Assembly (NCBI RefSeq): GCF_963664965.1
Contig: NZ_OY761823.1
Coordinates: 1,746,001 to 1,810,000, forward strand
Origin: an uncultured Pseudodesulfovibrio sp.
GTDB taxonomy: Bacteria > Desulfobacterota > Desulfovibrionia > Desulfovibrionales > Desulfovibrionaceae
DNA: 64,000 nucleotides
Reading direction: 5' to 3'
Both the position numbers and the translations under genes were made by a program. This document shows positions 56,039-64,000 of this stretch, piece by piece; position 1 is the first letter of the stretch, and the number at the start of each line of letters is the position of its first letter. The notes beneath the pieces were generated by a model. It had not been told where the DNA came from, made no database searches, and worked only from the letters and a program-made list of their open reading frames with translations.

Positions 56039-56049
56039 GGGGGAAGACA

Positions 56050-57061
56050 ATGACTGTACTTTATCTCGCACATACTGAAAATGACGGCTCCCTGCACAAG
56101 GTTGCCCTTGAGACCCTGACCGCTGCCAAGGCGTTGGCCGAAGGCATGGGCGTTGATTTGGCTGTGGGCCTTGTCGGTGCTGACGTTGCCGGTGCTGCCG
56201 ATTCCATCGGAGGTTGCGGCGCAAAGTTCTACGGTGTGTCCGGCGAAGAGTTTGCTGCCGCCCGTTACGCATCTGATCTGGCTGCCGTTGAGGCCATTGC
56301 CAAGGCGTGTGGCGCCGAAATCGTCGTGGCTCCGGCCACTTCCCGTCTTCAGCCGCGCTCTGCCGGGACTGGCTATCCGTCTGGAAGGCCGTGTGGACAC
56401 GCACCTGTCTGGACTCGAAGCCGTGGACGGCAAGCCCGTTGCAAAGCGTTGGTTCTACCGCCAGCGCATGGAAGGCACCCTGACACGCGAAGAACGTCCG
56501 TGGGTGCTGACGCTCGATTCCGGTTGTGCCGACGCCTTTGAAGGCGCAGGCAGCGCGGATGTCGAGGCCGTGTCCGTGGATGTCTCCGGCGTTCGCACCA
56601 AGGTTGTGGGCATCGAAGCTCCTTCCGGCGACGAGCAGACCATTCGTCCGGATGCCGACCTCCTGTTTGTTACCGGCGCAGGCTGGATGAAGAAACAGGC
56701 AGACGGCGCAACACACGTTGCCGAGGCCGAGGCGCTGATCACCGGGTTCATGGGGCAGACCAAGTGCTCCATCGGTTCCTCCAAGTCTTTGGTGGATATT
56801 TCCGGTGAAGAAGGCGAGGTCATCTCCTTCCTGACACACATGCATCAGGTCGGTCAGACCGGTTCTTCTCCGCGTCACGCCAAGGGCCTTGCCTCCTGCT
56901 GTCACGGCGAGGAACCGCACGTCGTGGGCTGGCGTTTCATCAATGAGCGCCGTGCCATCAACACCGATGCAGGCTGCGGCTGGGCACAGGGCAAATGCGA
57001 TGTGCTGTACATTGGCGACGCCTTTGAAATCATGAAAAAGGTCAACGAGCTGCTCGGCTAA
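56050..57061 (+). pseudogene. etfA: Electron transfer flavoprotein subunit alpha, frameshifted
   Basis: The start MTVLYLAHTEN has GGGGGAAGACA upstream. The first ~95 codons run to EIVVAPATSR; the rest, in the next frame, begins FSRALPGLAIRLEGRVDTHL and ends FEIMKKVNELLG. The shift is at about 56345, where an extra base lies in CGTCTTCAGC. The second part keeps the FAD-binding GSSKSLVDISGEE and GQTGSSPRHAKGLASCCHG regions of ETF alpha. Repaired, it would be about 337 residues. It completes an acyl-CoA dehydrogenase-oxidoreductase-etfB-etfA set, two of whose genes are frameshifted as sequenced. Confidence 0.82.
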
Positions 57062-57087
57062 TCAGCCTCTTTACAGTTGAAAAAAGT

Positions 57088-57125
57088 AAGGGCCGCGTCC
57101 GGTATTTCCGGACGCGGCCCTTTTC
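57088..57125 (+). terminator. Terminator after etfA
   Basis: A 15-bp perfect stem, AAGGGCCGCGTCCGG with its complement, a TATTT loop and TTTTC. Confidence 0.93.
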
Positions 57126-57175
57126 TGGTTTACGGGATGAAAGACTTTTTCGAGGGAGAATCAAATGAACTGCTC

Positions 57176-57943
57176 TTAGGGCTTCAGCTCCAGATACTTT
57201 TTCTTCAATGCCTTGAACTCTTCTGTTTTTTTGAATTCCCGGAGTTCGGCAGAAAACATATCCACGAATTCCTTGGACTCGTTGGAGCGACTGAAAATGA
57301 TATAGAGTCCTTCATTCTTGATGGTGATACCCGGCTGGGGGCGAATGGATGGATCACCAATCTTTTTAGCCAGGTAAATGCCGTTTCCGCATTCAGCGAC
57401 GATGGCGTCCAGCCGACCGAAGCTGAGTTTCATGAAGTTTATTTCATCGGAGTGGACTTTTTCCACCCTGCAATAGGTTTCAATGAAATCCCAGAATTCA
57501 GGTGTGTAGCTGTAACCGAGAACCACGCCGATGGTCTGTCCTTTCAGGTCTTCCAGAGTTTTGATGTCATCACGGTTTTTGGTCCAGATGACCCACGGTG
57601 AGTCTACGAGGACTTCCTCCGGGTAAAGGGTGTACATTTCCCGGTCCGGGGTGAAGTTGGCGGAAAAAAGTGCGGTTGCTTCACCGAATTGTACCATTTC
57701 CAAAGCCCGGTTCCATGGGAAGGACTTGATATCGTCTATGGGGATCCCCAGCCGTTTATATACGGCCCTGACCGTCTCAACGGAAAATCCGGTCAGCCCC
57801 TCATCTGTCTTGAATTGATAAGGGGGCCATATGTCGCATACCAGCGTGGTGGGCCTGTCTTCCTTGCTCGTGGTACCGGCAAACACTATGGCAGCCGTCA
57901 GTAAGACCAGACCAATCGCTATGCCCGTCCGAGAATATTTCAT
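57176..57943 (-). CDS. Periplasmic substrate-binding protein (SBP family 3-like)
   Basis: 255 residues. A signal peptide (GIAIGLVLLTAAIVFAGT) and a two-lobed binding fold: DIWPPYQFKTDEGLTGFSVE at the start of lobe 1, LEDLKGQTIGVVLGYSYTPE, FGRLDAIVAECGNGIYLAKK, and a terminal FKALKKKYLELKP. It resembles amino-acid type SBP 3 proteins or solo signalling receptors. No permease or ATPase gene is adjacent, so it may work alone, feed a distant transporter or be a sensor. It lies between etfA and gadB, convergent with etfA. Confidence 0.85.
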   Translation of the reverse strand: MKYSRTGIAIGLVLLTAAIVFAGTTSKEDRPTTLVCDIWPPYQFKTDEGLTGFSVETVRAVYKRLGIPIDDIKSFPWNRALEMVQFGEATALFSANFTPDREMYTLYPEEVLVDSPWVIWTKNRDDIKTLEDLKGQTIGVVLGYSYTPEFWDFIETYCRVEKVHSDEINFMKLSFGRLDAIVAECGNGIYLAKKIGDPSIRPQPGITIKNEGLYIIFSRSNESKEFVDMFSAELREFKKTEEFKALKKKYLELKP

Positions 57944-57991
57944 TTCAAATCCTCCTCAGGTTGTCAGATATTGCAATGCCCATTAACGGCC

Positions 57992-59389
57992 CTATTTTCC
58001 GTGACTGTATCCACCTGCCTCCTGTTCTGTGAGCGGAGTGGTGACGGGGTTTCGTTTAAAATAGTCGATGCATCGTTGCATGTCCGTGATAAACAGGTCT
58101 CCGAGATCGCGGGAGAATCCGTGGCGGACAAGAATTCGCATGATGACCAGATCCTGCCGGTTGGCGGGCATGGAGTAGGCTGCCACCTGCCAGCCCCGGC
58201 TGCGGAGGCGGTCTGACAGGTCATAGAGCGTATAGCCGTGGCCTGCGCCTTCCTTGAGGGACCAGCTGAGGGCCGGTATGCCGCCGCGGCCGTCATAGAT
58301 GATTTCAAATGGTCCCATGTCGGCTATTCTATCTGCGATGATATGGGCGGTGTCGTAGCATGCCTGCTGCAATCGGCGGTAGCCTTCACGTCCGAGGCGC
58401 AGGAAATTGTAATATTGCGCCACTATCTGGCCGCCGGGACGGGAAAAGTTCAGTGCGAAAGTCGGCATGTCCCCACCTAGATAGTTGACTCGGAATATGA
58501 GGTCTTCGGGAAGATATTTCTTTTCACGCCAAACGGCCCAGCCCACGCCGAGCGGGGAAAGGCCGTACTTGTGGCCCGATGCGTTGATGGACTTGACCCG
58601 TGGCAGGCGGAAATCCCAGAGCAGGTCCGGGTCCACGAAAGGTGCGAGGAATCCGCCGCTGGCTCCGTCCACGTGAACAGGGATGTCGAGTCCGGTTTCT
58701 TCCTGCAGTTTGTCAAGAGCGTCGCATACTTCCTTGACCGGTTCATATTGGCAGGTGAAAGTGACGCCGAGCGTCGGCACCACGCCGATGGTGTTTTCAT
58801 CGCATCGTTTGATGACTTCCTCCGGCGTCATGATGAGCCGGTCTTTTTCCATGGGGATTTCCCGCAGTTCCACATCCCAGTAACGGGCGAATTTGTGCCA
58901 GCATATCTGCACCGGACCGCAGATGAGATTGGGTTTGTCCGTGGGCTTGCCTTGCGCTTTCATCTTGTCGCGCCAGCGCCATTTCATCGCCATGCCGCCC
59001 AGCATGGCCGCTTCGCTTGAACCCGTGGTGGAGCAGCCGAGGGTGTTGTGTGCATCCGGGGAGTTCCACAGGTCGGCGAGCATATGGACGCAGCGCGCTT
59101 CGATTTCCGCTGTCTGCGGGTATTCGTCCTTGTCGATCATGTTCTTGTCCATGCTCTCGTCCATGAGTCGGTGTACTTCCGGTTCGGCCCATGTCTGGCA
59201 GAACGTGGCGAGATTCTGGCGTGAGTTGCCGTCGAGCATGAGTTCGTCATGCACGACCTGATAGGCGTGGCGCGGGTCGTGTTCTGTAGCAGGGAATTTG
59301 TATTTCGGCATGCTGACGGAAAGGTCTGACGAAGCGTAGACATCGTCGAGCAGCTGTTCCTTGATGGTATCTTTTTCATGAATCGCCAT
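57992..59389 (-). CDS. gadB: Glutamate decarboxylase
   Basis: 465 residues, group II PLP decarboxylase making GABA and CO2 from glutamate and consuming a proton. Typical regions: [52 protein letters not shown] (D241) and the PLP lysine K274 in [14 protein letters not shown]. The C-terminus is short and lacks the HGF-type pH lock only in part: a final SHGK remains. It follows gadC by 23 bp as an acid-resistance pair. Confidence 0.96.
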   Translation of the reverse strand: MAIHEKDTIKEQLLDDVYASSDLSVSMPKYKFPATEHDPRHAYQVVHDELMLDGNSRQNLATFCQTWAEPEVHRLMDESMDKNMIDKDEYPQTAEIEARCVHMLADLWNSPDAHNTLGCSTTGSSEAAMLGGMAMKWRWRDKMKAQGKPTDKPNLICGPVQICWHKFARYWDVELREIPMEKDRLIMTPEEVIKRCDENTIGVVPTLGVTFTCQYEPVKEVCDALDKLQEETGLDIPVHVDGASGGFLAPFVDPDLLWDFRLPRVKSINASGHKYGLSPLGVGWAVWREKKYLPEDLIFRVNYLGGDMPTFALNFSRPGGQIVAQYYNFLRLGREGYRRLQQACYDTAHIIADRIADMGPFEIIYDGRGGIPALSWSLKEGAGHGYTLYDLSDRLRSRGWQVAAYSMPANRQDLVIMRILVRHGFSRDLGDLFITDMQRCIDYFKRNPVTTPLTEQEAGGYSHGK

Positions 59390-59412
59390 GTGTTATCTCC
59401 TTGTCTTGTTGA

Positions 59413-60864
59413 CTATTTGTCCGGGTGTTGGACCCATTCCGGTTTCTTGAGTGCGTGGATGAGAAGCGGCAGGCCGATGAAGAGAATCATACCGCTGGCG
59501 ACCAGCCCCACGTAAAGGGCGGGGTTGCCCACCGGCAGATTTGTCGGCGGGAAAAAACCGACTACAAGGGCGAAGGATACCCCCATGAGTCCGAGGCCAG
59601 CCAAAGCCCATATGCCGAATTTACCGCCGGGTACCTTGTAGGACCGCGGCAGTTCCGGGTGGGTGTACCTGAGTTTTATCGCAGCCGAATACATGAGGAT
59701 GTATACGACCAGATAGAGGGTGATGGTCATGGCCGAGAGCATGAAAAAGGCCACGCTTACGTTGTCCATGATGAAATAGAGTGAAGCGAGCGTGCTGACG
59801 ATGACAGCCTGTATGAGGAGGATGTTCACCTGTATGCCCTTGCTGTTGACCTTTGCCATGAAGGGCGGAATCTCGCCTTCCCGTGAAGTGTAGAGCAGTC
59901 CCCGGCTCGGACCGCCGACCCATGACATGACGCCGCCGATGGCACCGAACGCGCATAGCAGGCCCATGAGCGGGGTGATGAATCCGAGGTGAAATGTGTC
60001 GAGAACTTGTTTGAAGGCCTGCATCAACCCTGCGGTCAGGCTGATTTTTGATTCCGGGATGACGGCCGCTACCGCCATGGAACCGGCGAGGAACAGGCAG
60101 AAGATTATCCCTGCGGCAAGGAACATGCTGGCTGGAAATTCCTTGGCGGGATTTTTCATCTCATTGGCATGGACGGCGTGTACTTCGACGCCAGCGAACA
60201 GGAGCACGATGCCTGCCAGAAAAGCCACGCTGCCGAGGCCTGTGATGTGAGGGAACAGGCGGGCGTGCGGCGCTTCTCCGGCCAGTTTCTCAGCGGCCAC
60301 GACGGCAGTGCTTGGTTCAAGAAAATGGATGGGGTTGCCCTGAATGACCCAAAACAGGCCGAGGGCGATGATGATCACTCCTGGCAGCAAAGTCCCTAAG
60401 ATCACACCGTATTTGGTGACCTTGCTGGCAACGTCAGTTCCGGCCATGGTCATGAAGGTGGCCCCCCAGTAGCAGACCAGAATGACAATGCCTGTATAGG
60501 TCCCATCATTGGCCAGTTCCGGGTCCATGAACAGGTAGGCGAGTGCGCTGGCAGCAAAGGCGAGCACTGTCGGATACCAGACGACATTCTGAATCCATTG
60601 CAGCCAGATGGCGGTGAATCCCCAGCGTGAACCGAAAGCCTCTTTTATCCATGTGTAGACGCCGCCACTCTTGTTGCTGAATGCGCCTCCCAGTTCCGCA
60701 GCAACGAGTGAAGCAGGGATAAGGAACATCACGGCTGCGAACAGGATGTAGAAAATCATGGAGAGTCCCTCTTTTGCCATGAGGGGCAGCCCGCGCAGGC
60801 TGACGACCGCCGCGACCGTCATCATGCTGAGTGTAAAGATTGTCATTTTGCCGGATTTTGCCAT
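59413..60864 (-). CDS. gadC: Glutamate:GABA antiporter (APC family)
   Basis: 483 residues with about twelve membrane segments. The N-terminus TIFTLSMMTVAAVVSLRGLP and AELGGAFSNKSGGVYTWI are the conserved first helices of this APC subgroup; FAGVEVHAVHANEMKNPAKE is the conserved loop. It imports glutamate and exports GABA, completing the proton-consuming cycle with GadB. AAGGAG lies upstream of the ATG at 60864. It is the first gene of the pair. The substrate is inferred from the neighbour. Confidence 0.93.
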   Translation of the reverse strand: MAKSGKMTIFTLSMMTVAAVVSLRGLPLMAKEGLSMIFYILFAAVMFLIPASLVAAELGGAFSNKSGGVYTWIKEAFGSRWGFTAIWLQWIQNVVWYPTVLAFAASALAYLFMDPELANDGTYTGIVILVCYWGATFMTMAGTDVASKVTKYGVILGTLLPGVIIIALGLFWVIQGNPIHFLEPSTAVVAAEKLAGEAPHARLFPHITGLGSVAFLAGIVLLFAGVEVHAVHANEMKNPAKEFPASMFLAAGIIFCLFLAGSMAVAAVIPESKISLTAGLMQAFKQVLDTFHLGFITPLMGLLCAFGAIGGVMSWVGGPSRGLLYTSREGEIPPFMAKVNSKGIQVNILLIQAVIVSTLASLYFIMDNVSVAFFMLSAMTITLYLVVYILMYSAAIKLRYTHPELPRSYKVPGGKFGIWALAGLGLMGVSFALVVGFFPPTNLPVGNPALYVGLVASGMILFIGLPLLIHALKKPEWVQHPDK

Positions 60865-61009
60865 GCCGGGTGTCTCCTTGTGGTGGTGTGGCAACGTATT
60901 GTGTTTCCTGATTGAATTAATCTGGAGACACAATGTGGGACGGTAGCATGAACAGGGGATTCTGTACAATCGCTTCTTGCTGATCGGCAGATCTTTGAGG
61001 GATTGCCGA

Positions 61010-63379
61010 TCATTTGCTGGTCATGGTCCACACCCCGTCCCATTCACCTTCCGGCGGGGTGGCGATGAAATGGGCGCAGCGGTCAACATAGAGTTTTGCC
61101 GTTCTGTCGTTGGGATTCAGGGCAAGGCATTCACTGAAAGTCTTTTTGGCACCGGCAAAGTCCCCTTCGTGATACAGGGAGTACCCTTTTTGAAAGAGAG
61201 GGACGGCTTCGGCCAGATTGGGAAAACTTTCCGTGTCGTGATGGTCGAGAACTTCGAATATGGCTACGGGTTCGGTCTTGCCTTTGACGCGGATAAGGTC
61301 GGCCTCGCGGAGGGTGTAGGATTCCTTGAGCTGGGCTTTTGTCCCTTCGCTGATGAGGATGTTGGAGCCATAGACCTTGTTGGCTCCTTCAAGCCGGGAT
61401 GCGAGGTTTACCCCGTCTCCGATTACCGTGTAGTCCATGCGTTTTTCCGAGCCGATGTTGCCGACGACGACTTCGGCGGTGTTCAGGCCGATGCCGATGT
61501 CGAGGGTCTGCCTGCCTTCCTTTTGGCGGCGCACGTTGAATTTGTGCAGCGCCCGCATCTGTTCGATGGCTGCCTGCACGGCCTGATCCGCGTCCTGTCC
61601 GGTCGGGAAGGGCGCACCGAATACCGCCATGATGGCGTCGCCGATGTATTTGTCGAGAATGCCGCCGTGGTCGAAGATGATGTCCACCATGTCCGTGAAG
61701 TAATCGTTGAGCATGGCTACCGTCTCATGCGCGCCGAGGGACTCCGAGATGGTGGTGAAGCTGCGGATGTCCGAGAAGAAGATCGTCACCGGCTTCATCT
61801 GTCCGCCGAGTTCCGCCTCGCCTGCTTCCATGAGCTGATCCGCCACTTCTTTGGTCATGTAGCGGGCCAGTGTGCCCTTGAGCCGTTTCTCACCGCTGAT
61901 GTCTTCAAATACGAGCAGGGCACCGATTACATCGCCTTCCGAACTGACAAGCGGCAGTGTGGTCATGTTGACGGCAATAATGCTGCCGGTGGGCAATTCC
62001 ATTTCTGTATCCAGTGCGATGTCGGCCTCGCCTGTGTCCATGACTTTGGCAACCGTGGTTGCGATCCATTTTCCCGTGCCGTGGAAGAGGTCATCCACTG
62101 GGAGTTCAAGGATATTCTCTTCTTTTTCTCCAAGGAGGTTCAGGGCCACGGCATTGCATTTTTCTACGCGCAGTTCGTCGTCAAAGGTTATCAGGCCGCT
62201 GGACATGGATTCGAGGATGGACTCGTTGTAGTTTTTCATCCTCAGCACGTTCTCGAACAGTCGGGCGTTTTCAATGGCGATGGCTGCCTGTGCTGAAAAG
62301 GCCCGTACGCGGCTTTCATCCTTTTCCGTGAACGGCCCGTCCTTCTTGTTCAGTGACTGGATGACGCCGACGGCTTCGTTGTCTTTGTTGTAGACCGGCA
62401 TGCACAGGATGGAGTCGGTCTTGTATCCGGTCTTCTTGTCGATTTCCTGATTGAACCGCGGGTCCGCATAGGCGTCCGGAATATTGGCTGTTTCCCCGGT
62501 CGTGAAAACGGTTCCAGCGATGCCGAGATGGTTGGGGAAACGGATTTCCTTCGTCTCTACGCCTTCAGCCACCATGGCCCAGAGTTCATTGGTTTTGGGA
62601 TCGTTGACGAAAAGGGTGGATCGGTCTGCCTCAAGTATGGTCGTGGTGGTTGCCATGATCTTTTGGATCAGCGGGATGAGGTGGATTTCCGTGGAGATCG
62701 CCTTGGTGACTTCGAAAAGCTCTTTTTCCTCTTTGCGTGATTTTTCTACCTGTTCATAGAGTTGTGCCTTGATGAGAGCGGAGGACGCCTGTGCGCCCAT
62801 GGCTTCCAGCATGGACAGGTCGCCGTCGAGAAAGTCGCCGTCCAGCTTGTTGAGAATCTGGATGACTCCTACCGGAGTCCCGAATTTGTTGCGGATGGGG
62901 GCGGTCAGGATGTTACGGGTGCGGTACCCTGTCTTTTTGTCAATTTCCTGATTGAAGCGCGGGTCTGCGTATGCATCGGGAATGAGGAGCGAGTCTCCTG
63001 ATGTGAACACTGACCCCGCGATGCCGAGATGATTCGGAAAGCGGATTTCCTGAAGATTGTCACCCATGGCGATACGGGAAAAGAGCTCGTCTGATTTGCG
63101 GTCATTGAGAAAAATCGTTCCGCGGTCTGCGTGCAGCGCCTCAGTCGTCAGGCTGACGAGGCGGGAAAAGAGGGTGTCCAGAGAGAGCGAGTCGGCCAGA
63201 CGGTTGGAGACTTCCAGCAGGGCGGTGAATTTGCCGAAGGTTTCGGATATTTTGTCAAGGAATGTATGCCGGTCGGACTTGCTCAGGCTGTCGAGAATGC
63301 GGCGGATATCGGATTGCTGGAGCCGGTGGTCAAAGACCTGACTCAGCATTTCCGGTGTGTAGTCGTGGTAGTCTCCCAT
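61010..63379 (-). CDS. GAF-GAF-PAS class III adenylate cyclase with C-terminal TPR
   Basis: 789 residues, no membrane helix. GAF1 (~55-205) and GAF2 (~225-375) are near duplicates sharing EIRFPNHLGIAG and IPDAYADPRFNQEIDKKTGY. A PAS domain lies at ~385-495. The cyclase (~525-695) has D537 in FFSDIRSFT and D581 in IGDAIMAVFG for metal, N658 and R662 in GVNLASRL, and K577 and D655, the adenine-selecting pair, so cAMP rather than cGMP is expected. A TPR pair follows at ~735-770 (GDFAGAKKTFSECLALNPND). GAF domains could bind cyclic nucleotide or other ligands. Confidence 0.93.
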   Translation of the reverse strand: MGDYHDYTPEMLSQVFDHRLQQSDIRRILDSLSKSDRHTFLDKISETFGKFTALLEVSNRLADSLSLDTLFSRLVSLTTEALHADRGTIFLNDRKSDELFSRIAMGDNLQEIRFPNHLGIAGSVFTSGDSLLIPDAYADPRFNQEIDKKTGYRTRNILTAPIRNKFGTPVGVIQILNKLDGDFLDGDLSMLEAMGAQASSALIKAQLYEQVEKSRKEEKELFEVTKAISTEIHLIPLIQKIMATTTTILEADRSTLFVNDPKTNELWAMVAEGVETKEIRFPNHLGIAGTVFTTGETANIPDAYADPRFNQEIDKKTGYKTDSILCMPVYNKDNEAVGVIQSLNKKDGPFTEKDESRVRAFSAQAAIAIENARLFENVLRMKNYNESILESMSSGLITFDDELRVEKCNAVALNLLGEKEENILELPVDDLFHGTGKWIATTVAKVMDTGEADIALDTEMELPTGSIIAVNMTTLPLVSSEGDVIGALLVFEDISGEKRLKGTLARYMTKEVADQLMEAGEAELGGQMKPVTIFFSDIRSFTTISESLGAHETVAMLNDYFTDMVDIIFDHGGILDKYIGDAIMAVFGAPFPTGQDADQAVQAAIEQMRALHKFNVRRQKEGRQTLDIGIGLNTAEVVVGNIGSEKRMDYTVIGDGVNLASRLEGANKVYGSNILISEGTKAQLKESYTLREADLIRVKGKTEPVAIFEVLDHHDTESFPNLAEAVPLFQKGYSLYHEGDFAGAKKTFSECLALNPNDRTAKLYVDRCAHFIATPPEGEWDGVWTMTSK

Positions 63380-63394
63380 GATATTCCCTGTTGG

Positions 63395-64000
63395 CTAAGG
63401 AGATGTGTTTGCTTGTGAGTTCCCTGTCTGCGGCAATACATATCTGCCGACGCATTGCAGGAGTTTTATCTTGCTGACGGGTTTGGCCAGGTAGTCGGTG
63501 CATCCGGCGGCAAGGCAGCGTTCCTGATCTTCCTTGAAGGCATTGGCCGTGACTGCAACGATGGGAGTCGGTGATGCACTTCCCTGTCTGTTCTCGTATT
63601 CCCGGATTTTTCTGGTTGCTTCGTAGCCATCCATTACAGGCATCTGGATGTCCATGAGTACAAGGTCGTAGTCTTTGGCCATGAATTTTTCCATTGCTTC
63701 CAGTCCGTCGGTGGCAAAGTCGAGATGGCAGGCGGTGTTCTTGAAGTACAGTTCGATAAGAGCCTGATTGCTTTCGGAATCTTCGGCAATAAGAACATTG
63801 GCTGTTGTTTTGGAAAGGTCGTTGCTTAATTCCTCGAGACTTTTGAGCGGAGTCTTCGGCTGCGGTTGCGGTGCTTCCGCAACAGCGAAATCTATGGAGA
63901 AATAAAAAGTCGAACCCTGTCGTGGAGAGCTTTCCAAATGAATGGAACCACCCATGAGTTCCACCAGCCGTCTGCTGATGGCGAGTCCGAGCCCTGTGCC
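63395..64000 (-). CDS. Hybrid histidine kinase, C-terminal part (cut by window edge)
   Basis: At the window's right edge the minus strand reads GTGLGLAISRRLVELMGG, the G2 box end of an HATPase domain, followed by SPRQGSTFYFSIDF and a linker. From about 100 residues in, a response-regulator receiver domain follows: VLIAEDSESNQALIEL, the phospho-acceptor aspartate in LVLMDIQMPVMDGYEA, PIVAVTANAFKED and DYLAKPVSKIKLL. So this is the end of a sensor kinase with an attached receiver; the sensor and dimerisation parts lie beyond 64000. It ends 15 bp before the cyclase start, so both are probably in one operon. Confidence 0.92.
   Translation of the reverse strand, partial: GTGLGLAISRRLVELMGGSIHLESSPRQGSTFYFSIDFAVAEAPQPQPKTPLKSLEELSNDLSKTTANVLIAEDSESNQALIELYFKNTACHLDFATDGLEAMEKFMAKDYDLVLMDIQMPVMDGYEATRKIREYENRQGSASPTPIVAVTANAFKEDQERCLAAGCTDYLAKPVSKIKLLQCVGRYVLPQTGNSQANTSP

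Noticed and set aside
55118-56920. 600-codon minus-strand open frame opposite etfB and etfA
   Set aside because: Long only because GC-rich codon bias keeps the reverse frame open; no domain, and it crosses terminators.
60977-62296. 439-codon plus-strand open frame opposite the class III cyclase
   Set aside because: Shadow of a gene with clear catalytic motifs on the other strand.

Overview
The window reads as a chromosome segment of a Desulfovibrio/Pseudodesulfovibrio-like sulfate reducer (inferred from gene content and style; no rRNA is present to prove it). Supporting signs are moderately GC-rich genes with strong Shine-Dalgarno sites, a split biotin cluster, hemerythrin, an ETF/ETF-oxidoreductase cluster with ferredoxin domain, several cyclic-nucleotide proteins, and short dispersed intergenic hairpin elements of the kind I associate with this group. 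No rRNA, tRNA, CRISPR array or intact prophage was seen.

Layout. 0.4-5.3 kb: nitrogen assimilation (sigma-54 promoter, amtB, PII, then an EAL protein and a glutamate synthase-like protein). 5.7-12.8 kb: cofactor synthesis (metK, panD, panC; bioD, bioA facing bioF, an esterase and bioC). 12.9-17.7 kb: phosphoglucomutase preceded by three stand-alone cyclic-nucleotide-binding proteins and an M48 protease. 18-22.4 kb: TPR protein, exported protein, LysR, XRE/DUF2975 pair, AraC. 22.6-29 kb: groESL, hemerythrin, OlsF-like acyltransferase, thioredoxin-fold protein. 29.1-31.9 kb: an AT-rich decayed island with two wrecked genes, one a zinc peptidase, and a remnant copy of the 3' end of a neighbouring LOG gene. 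31.9-37 kb: ppiC, LOG, threonine aldolase, frameshifted GDSL esterase, flavin protein, two sugar-transferase-like proteins. 37-46.8 kb: mnmE, a hairpin-rich gap, icd, sirtuin, rhodanese, META lipoproteins, GH3, rhomboid and a metal ABC transporter. 46.9-50.7 kb: a giant class I adenylate cyclase with pentapeptide repeats. 51-57 kb: acyl-CoA dehydrogenase, flavoprotein oxidoreductase, etfB, etfA. 57-64 kb: binding protein, gadB/gadC, a GAF-GAF-PAS class III cyclase and a sensor kinase cut by the window edge.

Common threads. Cyclic AMP is a theme: two unrelated adenylate cyclases and three cNMP-binding proteins without DNA-binding domains lie within 50 kb. Nitrogen control is another: a sigma-54 promoter drives amtB and a PII protein that lacks the uridylylated tyrosine. 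Several genes (GDSL esterase, acyl-CoA dehydrogenase, etfA, probably the LOG 3' end, and the whole AT-rich island) carry single-base indels, some in G-runs. These are either real decay or uncorrected sequence errors, which the sequence alone cannot decide.
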